Shown here one piece after another: positions 19,412 through 28,265 of a stretch of DNA of 64,000 nucleotides. The notes under the pieces are model-generated. The model was not told the origin of the DNA. It ran no database searches and saw only the letters and a program-made list of their open reading frames with translations. Origin of the DNA: Pseudomonadota bacterium. GTDB taxonomy: Bacteria; Myxococcota_A; Polyangia; Polyangiales; Polyangiaceae. The stretch's first letter is position 1. Every line of letters begins with the position of its first letter. The position numbers and the translations under genes are program-made. The DNA lies in assembly GCA_023431345.1 (NCBI GenBank), contig JAEYWK010000167.1, positions 25,295 to 89,294 on the forward strand, in the 5' to 3' direction.

Positions 19412-20454
19412 TCAGCCGCGAACGATGGTGTCGGCGCGCGAAGGCAACAAGGTGGGCCAGACGCTACCGCTCGTTGGGTCGACCAGCAGGGTGTCGGTCT
19501 CGTAGACCCGTGGCGACCGGTGCAGCAGCAGCAAGGCCCGAAAATACGGCAAACTCTGGTAGCGCTCAGGCCAACGCAGGCGGACCGCGCTCGCGACCTC
19601 ACGAGCGTAGCGGCCACTCACGGCGGGGAAGAGGTGGTGCTCGACATGAAAGCCGAAGCCGAGCGTCAACCACTCGATGAAGCGCGGTCCTGAAACGGAG
19701 AGCGAGTTGACCAGCGGATCGTTGATCTTCGTCTGCGGGCTCAGGTTGTGATTCGTGAGGATGAAGCTCATGATGATGGCGTTGCCCACGATCAGCGGCA
19801 GCACGAACGCGAGCAGGAACGACGCCGGTCCGAGCACGAAGGCCAGCGCGCCGACGAGCAGCCACGCCGCGCCGGCTTCCATCAGGGCCAGGCGATGCTG
19901 CGAGCGGCTCAAAATTCACGGCGGCGCGCCGTCAGCAGCATGTGGCTGCTCTGCACGGTGAACCCGATGAGGAAGCTGAAGGCCCCTCCCCAGCGGCGGC
20001 GCCCAGGCGCCAACCAGTCGGTGACCCGACGCAGCATCGCGCTGCCGCGGTACTCGCTCAGCGTCGGGTAAGTGTCTGGGTCGGTGCCAGCGCGGTTGGT
20101 GTTTCCATGATGGACCCGGTTGTGCCAAGCCTCCCAGAGCCGCGGTGGCACCGCAAACGGCAAGAACCCGAGGCGCCCGACCAGGCGACGCAGGAAGCGA
20201 TGACGCACGATGGCTCCATGGAGCGCCTCGTGCCCTACGAACGTGAGCCCGGCGAAGCTCGAACCGATCACCATCGAGAGCAGCAGCTCCAGCGGCAGCA
20301 CTAACCATCCCCGCGCGATCGTCAGCGTACCCAGCACGATCACGGCATAGTGGACCGGCAACCACAAGAGCCGCAGCGGCGCGGCTCGAAAGACTTGACT
20401 TCTGAGCGTGGGACGCAGCGCGGCCGCGTAGCTCGAGGTGGTGCGGAGATCCAT
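19412..20454 (-). pseudogene. Fatty acid desaturase with a single-base frameshift
   Basis: Two adjoining minus-strand frames (20454 to 19909, then 19912 to 19412) together make one desaturase of about 347 residues. The first carries histidine box 1 (GHEALHG) and box 2 (HNRVHH) and stops after RRREF; the second starts at the same point with SRSQHRLALMEAG and carries box 3 (HVEHH). Adding one T to the TTTT run at the junction joins them (EF-L-SRSQHR) with no other change. Neither half can bind the di-iron centre alone. The start is the ATG at 20454; a GTG at 20472 is possible. A sequencing error in the homopolymer cannot be excluded. Confidence 0.88.
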
Positions 20455-20584
20455 CGATTCACTGTGACCCACGGCGCCGAGCTTGCCGTCACGACGGCAT
20501 CACAACGCCGACGAGTTGGAGCCGCTTGGCGAGCCGCGGGCCGGCAATGCACCGCTGGACGACGCGCGGAGCGGGCGCAGGAAG

Positions 20585-22429
20585 TCAGTCGGCGGTGCAG
20601 TCGCGGGGATCTGGCAATTTCAGGCATTCGGCGATCCATTGCTGGCGTTCGCCGAGCCACTGTTTGAGCAGAGCGAGCTCGTTCTGAAAGCTGCTGCGCG
20701 GCCCGTAGTAGGACCAGCGCGCGAAGTTGCGTGTGACCGCGTCGGCGTCGAGCTGGGCGGCGAGCTCGTCGATGCGGGCCGCGACGGCTGCCACTGACAG
20801 GGGGCCGGCCAAGAGCTCCTGCCAGCGCTCCCAATAGCGTGCAGTGAACGCGGGGTCGGAGAAGAGGCCGCGGTAGAAGCCGACGTCGAACACCGCGGAG
20901 GCGTCGGAGGTGTCAGAGGCGTCCCAACCGAGCGGAGAGGCTGCGCGCACGTCGGAGGAGCAGCCCATCGTGCGGTCCAAATCCCACAGGGGGCCCGCGA
21001 AGACTTTGCCCTCGCGATCCTTGTGCATGAATGCCGACAGGCGGAAAGCGTCCGGGTTCTTGGCGAGCACGTTCAAAATGTGATGATCGACGAAGGACCC
21101 TACGTCGATGAGCTCGTCGTAGGGGAGCCGCGTTTGCGGATGTACGAAGTCCTCGGCGGCGAGGGCCTCCGCCGCTTCGTCCAGGAAGCTCGACAGGTAC
21201 GCGCGCTGCTGCGGCGCGACCTCGAGCTCGTTCGGGTCGTCGAAGATGAACGGTTGCTCGAAGTCGAAAGCCCCGCCGGCCGTGCCTGCCACGAAGCCCT
21301 CCTCCCCGACGTCCAATCGGTCCACCTTCCACAAGTATCCGCCCGTGAGCGGGGCTCCGGCGATGTCGGTCGGCTTCACACGGCTGATCGGCACGCGCTG
21401 CGGGTCGGGTTTGATCTTTTCGACGACTTCGTAGACGCCCACGTAGTGCGCCATGCTGACGCTCGCGCCGTCGCCGACGACGAACAGCTCGGCGTGGCGG
21501 CTCCGCGGGGCGTAGCGGCCGATGTCATTCGACAGCGCGAACGCCAGGCTGTTCCTCATCAGCGCGCGGTCGAACTCGAGCGGAGCGAGCAAGATCCAAT
21601 CGGATTGCCGCGGCATCCCCAGCACCGAGACTTTGTCGTCGTCGTCTCGCAGCGGGCCCCAGGTTTCCAGCTTGTAGGGCCGCTTGGGAAACTTGGCGCT
21701 GCTCGAGCCTCGCAGACGAATTCCGGCCCTCGTCGAGCTAGTGGCCGAGCCGGGCCAGCGGTTCAGGCCGTCCGTCGCGCTCGAGGCCGCATCGAAAGTG
21801 ATCAGCGAGAAGGAAGCGTATTCATCGACCTTGCTCATCGGCGCCGGATCGACCGCCGACCACAGCAGCGCGATCGGCATTCGGGAGGCAAATTCCGCTA
21901 CGTCCGCCTCGAGCTCCACGTAGGGGAAGTAGCCGACGGCGCGGGTGATGCCCCGCTCGTCCACCGCGACCGCGCGCACGCCGGTGCTGCGACTGAGCAG
22001 GAGCTCGCCACACTCGGGTGAGGTGGCAGCGGGCAGACTGCCGTCGACGGTGCATCGCACGCTGAGCCCCGGAACGTCCGTGCTCAAAGCGAGCTCCACC
22101 TTCACGGCGCCCACGAAAGTCCCTGGCGCTGGCGTCGCGACGAGCTCGGGCGGAGCAGGCGTGGGTTCCGTGCCCGTCCCTCCGTCGCTGTCTGGCAGCA
22201 CAGCGCCGCCGAGGCCGCCGTCCGAAACTCCCGGCTTCGGGAGCTCTCCGCCCTGATTGAAGCCACCTTCTCCCGCCGGTGGCTCCAGGAGGGCGCCGCC
22301 ATCACCTGCGCCCCCAGCGTGCTCGGGGGGCCTCAGCTCGCCGCGAGTGTCCGCGCCACCGCCACAAGCAGTCGCGACTCCGAGAACGAACACGCAACTA
22401 CCCCAGAGCCAATCGCGTAAGCTCGCCAC
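20585..22429 (-). CDS. CotH-kinase-family lipoprotein
   Basis: The protein has 614 residues from a GTG with an upstream GGAGAGG. The lipobox is VATAC (Cys22), then a Gly/Asp/Pro-rich linker. Residues about 92-165 form a chitobiase-like beta domain (PGTFVGAVKVELALSTDVPG, VRCTVDGSLPAATSPECGEL). The CotH domain (about 180-560) has GIRLRGSSSAKFPKRPYKLE, LAPLEFDRALMRNSLAFALS, VGVYEVVEKIK and the late AGPLWDLDRTMGC motif. CotH proteins are kinase-like and phosphorylate Ser on partner proteins in spores; myxobacterial versions are exported and of unknown target. It appears monocistronic. Confidence 0.85.
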   Translation of the reverse strand: MASLRDWLWGSCVFVLGVATACGGGADTRGELRPPEHAGGAGDGGALLEPPAGEGGFNQGGELPKPGVSDGGLGGAVLPDSDGGTGTEPTPAPPELVATPAPGTFVGAVKVELALSTDVPGLSVRCTVDGSLPAATSPECGELLLSRSTGVRAVAVDERGITRAVGYFPYVELEADVAEFASRMPIALLWSAVDPAPMSKVDEYASFSLITFDAASSATDGLNRWPGSATSSTRAGIRLRGSSSAKFPKRPYKLETWGPLRDDDDKVSVLGMPRQSDWILLAPLEFDRALMRNSLAFALSNDIGRYAPRSRHAELFVVGDGASVSMAHYVGVYEVVEKIKPDPQRVPISRVKPTDIAGAPLTGGYLWKVDRLDVGEEGFVAGTAGGAFDFEQPFIFDDPNELEVAPQQRAYLSSFLDEAAEALAAEDFVHPQTRLPYDELIDVGSFVDHHILNVLAKNPDAFRLSAFMHKDREGKVFAGPLWDLDRTMGCSSDVRAASPLGWDASDTSDASAVFDVGFYRGLFSDPAFTARYWERWQELLAGPLSVAAVAARIDELAAQLDADAVTRNFARWSYYGPRSSFQNELALLKQWLGERQQWIAECLKLPDPRDCTAD

Positions 22430-22615
22430 CTCTCCGCTCTAACCCGGTGTGCTCGGCCCAGCAACGGCTGCTCGACTCGATGACAGCGCGATCGCTGGCG
22501 AGCTGTGCCACTCCCCGGACGATCACTGCACATCGATGTAGCGCCGTTGCGCCTCGCTTCGCGGCATCGACGAAACGAGGCAGCAATCGTCCGGGAGAAG
22601 TCAGGCTCGGCGCTG

Positions 22616-24073
22616 CTACAGGCCCAAGGCCTTGGCCACCCCGGCGCCGTAAGCGGGGTCAGCTTTTCTGCAGTTTTCGATGTGGCGACGCTTGATGAAC
22701 TCCGGCGCGTCGCCCATGGCGCGGGCCGTGTTGCCGAACAGCGCTTGCTGCTGCTCCGGTGTCATCAGTCGAAACAGGTCGCCCGGCTGCTTGTAGTAGT
22801 TGCTGTCGTCGTCGCGAAAGTTCCACCAGTCCGCGTCACCGCTGATCTTGAGCGGCGGCTCGCGGAACTCCGGCTGCTCCTGCCACTGATTGAAGCTGTT
22901 CGGCTCATAGTGCGGTCGGCCGCCGTAGTTACCGTCCACGCGACCTTTCCCGTCACGGTGGTTGCTGTGCACCGGGCAGCGCGCAGCGTTGACGGGGATC
23001 TGTTGGTAGTTGACTCCTAGCCGGTAGCGTTGCGCGTCGGCGTAGTTGAACAGGCGCGCTTGCAGCATTTTGTCGGGCGAAACGCTGATACCCGGCACCA
23101 GGTTGCTGGGGGCGAAGGCGCTCTGCTCGACGTCCGCGAAGAAATTCTCGGAGTTACGGTTCAGCTCGAGCTCGCCCACCTCGATCAGCGGGTAGTCGCC
23201 CTTGGGCCAAACCTTGGTCAGGTCGAAGGGATGGTACGGGACCTTCTCTGCGTCGGCCTCCGGCATGACTTGGACGAACATCGTCCACTTCGGAAAGTCA
23301 CCGCGCTCGATGGCGTCGAACAAATCACGCTGGTGGCTCTCGCGGTCGTTACCGACGAGCGCCGCGGCCTCGGCGTCGGTGAGGTTCTTGATGCCCTGCT
23401 GAGTTCGGAAGTGAAACTTCACCCAGTAGCGCTCGCCCTTCTCGTTCCAAAACGAGTACGTGTGCGAACCGAAGCCGTGCATGTGGCGGTAGCTCGCGGG
23501 AATGCCGCGATCACTCATCACGATGGTCACCTGGTGGAGCGCCTCCGGCAGGAGCGTCCACCAGTCCCAATTGTTGGTGGCCGAGCGCAGGTTCGTGCGA
23601 GGGTCGCGCTTGACGGCCTTGTTCAAGTCCGGAAACTTGCGCGGGTCGCGGATGAAGAAGACGGGGGTGTTGTTGCCCACCATGTCCCAGTTGCCTTCTT
23701 CCGTGTAGAATTTGAGGGCAAAGCCGCGGATGTCGCGCTCGGCGTCGGCGGCGCCGCGCTCGCCCGCTACGGTCGTGAAGCGGGCAAAGAGCTCGGTCTT
23801 CTTGCCTACCTCGCTGAAGATCTTGGCGCGCGTGTAGCGGGTGATGTCGTGAGTGACGGTGAAGCAACCGAACGCACCCGAGCCTTTGGCGTGCATGCGT
23901 CGCTCGGGAATGACCTCTCGCACGAAGTTGGCCAGCTTTTCGTTGAGCCACAGATCTTGCGCCAACAGTGGGCCGCGCGGCCCTGCCGTGAGGCTGTTCT
24001 GGTTGTCGGGCACCGGAGCGCCGAAGTCCGTCGTGAGTTTCGTGGGTCGCTTATCGTCGTCGCGCTGAGTCAT
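22616..24073 (-). CDS. katA: Monofunctional haem catalase (small subunit)
   Basis: The protein has 485 residues from the ATG at 24073 (GAGGGAGACGAC upstream), the standard length of clade 3 catalases. The distal His is in RRMHAKGSGAFG (residue 61), the distal Asn in DMVGNNTPVFFIRD and the proximal haem Tyr in RLFNYADAQRYRLG. It decomposes hydrogen peroxide to water and oxygen. It follows the PLD-like gene on the same strand with a 94-bp gap, so it may have its own promoter. No truncation or missing residue is seen. The symbol is by family; katE-type paralogs are longer. Confidence 0.95.
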   Translation of the reverse strand: MTQRDDDKRPTKLTTDFGAPVPDNQNSLTAGPRGPLLAQDLWLNEKLANFVREVIPERRMHAKGSGAFGCFTVTHDITRYTRAKIFSEVGKKTELFARFTTVAGERGAADAERDIRGFALKFYTEEGNWDMVGNNTPVFFIRDPRKFPDLNKAVKRDPRTNLRSATNNWDWWTLLPEALHQVTIVMSDRGIPASYRHMHGFGSHTYSFWNEKGERYWVKFHFRTQQGIKNLTDAEAAALVGNDRESHQRDLFDAIERGDFPKWTMFVQVMPEADAEKVPYHPFDLTKVWPKGDYPLIEVGELELNRNSENFFADVEQSAFAPSNLVPGISVSPDKMLQARLFNYADAQRYRLGVNYQQIPVNAARCPVHSNHRDGKGRVDGNYGGRPHYEPNSFNQWQEQPEFREPPLKISGDADWWNFRDDDSNYYKQPGDLFRLMTPEQQQALFGNTARAMGDAPEFIKRRHIENCRKADPAYGAGVAKALGL

Positions 24074-24167
24074 GTCGTCTCCCTCGGTTGGACCGGAATC
24101 TACAGCATCGTCGAATCGGTTGCCATTCACGTCGTAGCGGTGGCTTCGGGCCGGCGAGGCTGGGCGC

Positions 24168-25667
24168 TCACGGCGTCTCCGGGTCTTTGACGCTCTCGGC
24201 AGCCGCCCGCCTCGACTTTCGCCGCAAGCTGACGCCCTTCCAAAGTAAGGCGAGCCCACCCCATAGCGAGAGGAGCGCCAGCGGCGCCGCGAGCATCCGA
24301 GGGAACAGCGTCACGAGCAGCGCCAGACCGCAGAGACCGAGGCCGACCGCCGTCGTCATTCGCGCCTGAACCGGCCCGAGCACCCGGCGATTGCGCAGCA
24401 CGGCACCCACCGCGTTGCCGATGCGGACCGCTCCCGCCGCTACCGAGCCCGCGCTGCTGGAGCCAGTCCGCGGTGTGCCGCCGCGCGGACGGCGGGGCTG
24501 ACCCGGCGCGCGCACCTTGTGCCGATCGTCGAGGACGAGCTCGGTCGAGCTCGCTAGGTCTCTCTCGTACGCGGCTTCCATCTCTCGTGAGAACGCGGAG
24601 TCCTCGATGACCGCGTCCAGCTCGAAGTTACCGAGCCAGCTGGCGAGGTTGAGGTTGGTCGAGCCCACGCGGGCCCAGCGGCCGTCGGCCACGGCGGTCT
24701 TCGCGTGCAGCATCGTACCGTTCCACTCGAACACCCGTATCCCGGCTTCGAGCAGCACGCGGTAGCCAGCCCTCGAGAGCGGCTGCAGCATCGGAATATC
24801 GGTGGCGTGGGGTACCAAGAGCCGCACGTCCACGCCGTCCGCAGCCGCCGCGCTCAAGGCCTGCGCGTACGACGCAATGCCGCTGTAGTAGGGATCGGTA
24901 ATCCAGAGACGGCGGCGCGCAATCGCCGCCACGAGCTGGTCGAGCCGCAGCATGCTCGCCGTCGCAGGCTCGCTGGCCACGATGCGTAAGCTGACGTCGC
25001 CGACCGGCGGCGGCTCGTAGCTCGTGTCGATCTCCGAGAGCCGGCCCCCCGCTGAGGCCCAGCTGCGCGCAAACGCCCGCGCGATTTCTCGGACCGCCGG
25101 CCCTCGGATCTCGACGCCGGTGTCGCGCCACGGCGCGATGCCGCGGCTGGGATCGCCTACCCACATTCGGCCCACGCACAGCCCCGCTACGAAGCCGACC
25201 GCGCCGTCGACCACGAGGGTCTTACGATGGTCGCGCGAAGTCCAACCAAAGGGGCTCGAGAGCCGGGGCGGGTTGTGAACGCGAACCTCCACGCCCGCGG
25301 CGCGCAGCGCGCCCCAAAATCTACCCGACGCCTTGCCGAAGCCGCCGAGCCAGTCGTAAATGACCCGCACCCGCACCCCGGCGCGAGCCTTCTCCGAAAG
25401 CGCGGCGGCGAGCTCTCGTCCGACCGCGTCGTCGTAAATGAAGTAGTTTTCGAAATGCACGTAGTGCCGCGCGGCCGCGATGGCGGCGAGCCATGCCGGG
25501 TAGTTCTCCCGCCCGTCCTCAAGGAGGCGCACTTGGTTGCCGCCGATGAGCGCGGCGCCGGCAGCGCGCGAGAACATGCGGTCCGCCAGCTCACGCAAGG
25601 CGCGCCCTTCCTCGGCCGGCAGCTCCTCAACCGCCGCGCTGATTTCGGTTCGCCTCGCGTGCGCCAT
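24168..25667 (-). CDS. Cardiolipin-synthase-like phospholipase D protein
   Basis: The protein has 499 residues. It has two HKD motifs: HRKTLVVD (His147, Lys149, Asp154) and HAKTAVAD (His321, Lys323, Asp328), each followed by the Gly-Ser/Asn-rich loop (GSTNLNLASW after the second). This is the phosphatidyl-transferase pattern of cardiolipin synthase ClsB/ClsC types. Unlike ClsA it lacks N-terminal membrane helices; instead a Pro/Arg/Ser-rich linker and two hydrophobic helices lie at the C-terminus (about 440-487). It probably makes cardiolipin at the inner membrane. It lies upstream of catalase on the same strand. Confidence 0.85.
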   Translation of the reverse strand: MAHARRTEISAAVEELPAEEGRALRELADRMFSRAAGAALIGGNQVRLLEDGRENYPAWLAAIAAARHYVHFENYFIYDDAVGRELAAALSEKARAGVRVRVIYDWLGGFGKASGRFWGALRAAGVEVRVHNPPRLSSPFGWTSRDHRKTLVVDGAVGFVAGLCVGRMWVGDPSRGIAPWRDTGVEIRGPAVREIARAFARSWASAGGRLSEIDTSYEPPPVGDVSLRIVASEPATASMLRLDQLVAAIARRRLWITDPYYSGIASYAQALSAAAADGVDVRLLVPHATDIPMLQPLSRAGYRVLLEAGIRVFEWNGTMLHAKTAVADGRWARVGSTNLNLASWLGNFELDAVIEDSAFSREMEAAYERDLASSTELVLDDRHKVRAPGQPRRPRGGTPRTGSSSAGSVAAGAVRIGNAVGAVLRNRRVLGPVQARMTTAVGLGLCGLALLVTLFPRMLAAPLALLSLWGGLALLWKGVSLRRKSRRAAAESVKDPETP

Positions 25668-25857
25668 ACCCGTCAGTCATAGGCGCGAACGCGGCGAGAC
25701 GCGACTCTGCCCCCGCGCCGTCTGCTTGCCTGCCACCGCCGCCCAGCGCCTCGCGTCGCTGGACTTCACACGCTCCGGCGGCGTGGCCCAGCTACGGCGT
25801 TCAGGCTCGAACATGACCACTTGCCGCCGCGCGTGGATTGTCAGAACGTAAGACGCA

Positions 25858-26697
25858 ATGACCTTCGTTGCGACGCTCAGGACTTTGGTGTGCGTCCTCC
25901 CTTTGGCTCTCGGCATCGCCGCGGCCTGCTCCGGCGACCCTCCGCGCAAGGTAGCCCGAGATGCAGCGGGCGCGGGGGGAGAAGACTCAGCAGCGCTGGG
26001 CGGAGCCGGCAGCGGCGGCCAGAGTGCGACGCCGGGTGGTGAGCCTGGAGTCGAGCACGGCGGAGCCGACGGGGGTCGAGGCGGCGCTGCCGACACCGTG
26101 GGCGGAAGCGAGGGAGGCGCCTTCGGCAGCGCTGGCGAAGCCGGCGCGGGTCCGGCGGGCGCGGCCAGCGGCGGAACGGGCGGCAGCGACGACGACGCGG
26201 CTGCTCCGATCGTCGTCTCGAGCTACGGGTGTTTCGCCCTGAGCGGGGACGGCCGCGAGATGCAGGTCAACGGCGAGCCCGGGGTGGTCGTTACGTCATC
26301 TCCGCACGGAGACGCCTGCGATGGCAGCGAGTGGGTATCGGACAACGAGAACGCCTACGCGCCGATGCAGGTACCGACGACGCTGCGGTTCCGTCGCAGC
26401 TTCGTGCTGACACAAGCCGTGGCCGACGGCAGCGTCAGCATCTCGTTCAAAGCAGACGACGCCGTAGCGTTCGTCCTGAACGGGGCCACCATCGGCCAGT
26501 GCGAGCCGACGGCCGGTGATCTCGGCCTCTGCCAGCGGGCCTGCACCAAAGTACTGCTGAGCTCCGGCGTCCTTCTGGATCAGCAAACCAACGTGCTCGA
26601 TATCGAGCTCACCAACCTCCAAAGCGCCGCCGCCGGCGACGGGAACTTCGGGTGGACCGCGGTGAGCTACGCGCTGTGCGTGGCCCCGCCGTCCTGA
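25858..26697 (+). CDS. Hypothetical lipoprotein, Gly-rich linker and beta domain
   Basis: The protein has 279 residues. The signal peptide ends in the lipobox GIAAAC (Cys24) and is followed by about 90 residues of Gly/Ala/Ser/Glu linker. The C-terminal domain (about 120-279) has conserved-looking strands (SVSISFKADDAVAFVLNGAT, NVLDIELTNLQ) and Cys pairs, reminiscent of carbohydrate-binding galactose-binding-like folds that begin FRRSF and contain a VFLNG-type loop. That similarity is suggestive only. It converges on the pectate lyase gene. Confidence 0.6.
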   Translation: MTFVATLRTLVCVLPLALGIAAACSGDPPRKVARDAAGAGGEDSAALGGAGSGGQSATPGGEPGVEHGGADGGRGGAADTVGGSEGGAFGSAGEAGAGPAGAASGGTGGSDDDAAAPIVVSSYGCFALSGDGREMQVNGEPGVVVTSSPHGDACDGSEWVSDNENAYAPMQVPTTLRFRRSFVLTQAVADGSVSISFKADDAVAFVLNGATIGQCEPTAGDLGLCQRACTKVLLSSGVLLDQQTNVLDIELTNLQSAAAGDGNFGWTAVSYALCVAPPS

Positions 26698-26753
26698 GAA
26701 TCGGGCGAATAGCGCGGCGAGCCGAGGGGCGGAAGGGGTGTGGGTCGGCGCGC

Positions 26754-28127
26754 TCAGAGCTTCCCGGCGCCGGCGTACTTGACGGTGGTCGGCGGCACGT
26801 CTTTGGCGGCGTCGAGCTCGTAGCTGTAGTCGACCTTCCACGTCGTCGTGGACTTGACCTCGCCGTTCACGACGGTGCCGACGACGTCCGCGCCTTCAGG
26901 GTCGTGCGTGTACTTGGGGCCGCTCGGCACGTAAACGTTGCCGCTGACGTTCCAGAAGCCGATCTCCGGTGAATCAGCGGAGAGGATCGGGTCGTCGACG
27001 TTCTCGAAGTAGTTGTTCTCGATCAGGGCGTTTGCGCCCATGCGCACGTTGATGCCCGAGGTGAGCACGTTCTTGTAATAGTTGTTGAACACGTGCGTGC
27101 TCGCCGAGCGGATCAGCGGCAGCCGTGAGCCGATGTTCTCGAAGCGGTTGTGGTGATACGTGATCAGGTCGTCCGGCTCCTTGCCGTCGCTGAAGCCGAG
27201 CAGCATGGCCTTGCATGCGTCGTGCACGTAGTTGAATGAGACGGTGATGTTCTTCGAGTTCTTCTTGATGTCGATTTGGCCGTCGTACTTGTCTTTGACG
27301 GAGCTCTGATCGCAGTTCAGGTAGTTGACGTCCGTCGACATCGTGTTGTGGTCGATCCAGGCGCGCGTGGTGTCCTCGATGTTGATGCTGTCGTCCGAAG
27401 AGTTCTGAAACGACAGGTTTTGCACGATGATGTTCGACGTGCGCACGAAGCTGAGGCCGACGCCGCGGAAGTTGCCGCTCGTGCCGACGCCGATGATCGA
27501 GATGTTGGAGAGATCTTTGATGCTCACCATGCCGCTGCCGGAGATGGTGCCGTTCACGCGGATCGTGACGTCGGACCTGAGCGCGTTCTCGAGCTCGGAC
27601 AGCGACGACACGGTGACCTGCGCCTTACCCGCGCCGCCGGTGGTGCCGGAGCCGTAGCCCACGAGCTTCGCGCCGTGATCGATGGCGGTGCCGCCGCCGA
27701 CGCCCGGCCCCGCGCCGCCGCCCGTCGCCCCGCCCTGCATCGAGCCTCCTGCGCCCGCGGTGGGGGCGCCGCCCTGAGCGCCGCCCGCGCCGCCACTATC
27801 ACCCGCGCTGCCGCCGGCCCCTGCAGCCGATGAGCCGCCTTGCGGAGCCGAGCCGGCCACGCTCGTGGAGCCGCCAGTCGAGCTGGTGCCCCCACTCGCG
27901 CCGCCCGAGGCAGCGCCGGCTTGCGAAGCGGAGCCTGCCGCGGTGGCGCCGCCCGCCAGCGAGCCGCCCGTGGTCGCGCCTCCGCCACCCGTCGTTGGCG
28001 AGCTACCCGCCGTGCCTGGCGCATCGTCCGGAGACGAGCCCGGATCGTCCGCGCTGCAACCGGACAGGGAGACGGAGACCAGAAATGTCACCGGCAAGGA
28101 GGAGAGGAGCGTGCTCGCGCGAAACAT
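26754..28127 (-). CDS. Pectate lyase, PL1 family, lipoprotein
   Basis: The protein has 457 residues. The lipobox is SLSGC (Cys24), then about 125 residues of Gly/Ser/Ala linker. The catalytic parallel beta-helix (about 150-455) has SELENALRSDVTIRVNGTIS, the family hallmark WIDHN and, after HHNRFENIGSRLPLIRSA, the catalytic Arg region. Ca-binding Asp residues are expected near DGQIDIKKNSK. It cleaves polygalacturonate by beta-elimination. The long linker after a lipid anchor suggests display on the cell surface. It is divergent from a GH9 cellulase across 138 bp, which points to joint induction on plant-type polysaccharide. Confidence 0.92.
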   Translation of the reverse strand: MFRASTLLSSLPVTFLVSVSLSGCSADDPGSSPDDAPGTAGSSPTTGGGGATTGGSLAGGATAAGSASQAGAASGGASGGTSSTGGSTSVAGSAPQGGSSAAGAGGSAGDSGGAGGAQGGAPTAGAGGSMQGGATGGGAGPGVGGGTAIDHGAKLVGYGSGTTGGAGKAQVTVSSLSELENALRSDVTIRVNGTISGSGMVSIKDLSNISIIGVGTSGNFRGVGLSFVRTSNIIVQNLSFQNSSDDSINIEDTTRAWIDHNTMSTDVNYLNCDQSSVKDKYDGQIDIKKNSKNITVSFNYVHDACKAMLLGFSDGKEPDDLITYHHNRFENIGSRLPLIRSASTHVFNNYYKNVLTSGINVRMGANALIENNYFENVDDPILSADSPEIGFWNVSGNVYVPSGPKYTHDPEGADVVGTVVNGEVKSTTTWKVDYSYELDAAKDVPPTTVKYAGAGKL

Positions 28128-28265
28128 GACGTGTAATGCCCGTCACAGCGCGATCGATCATGAGGCCGCATAAAATCGCTCCGGCGCTGCCGCAACCCGC
28201 CGAAAAGCGTGAGTCGTGCTGGCCGTGGGGTGGGAGCGTGCTTTCCTACGCTGAACCCCCACTCC

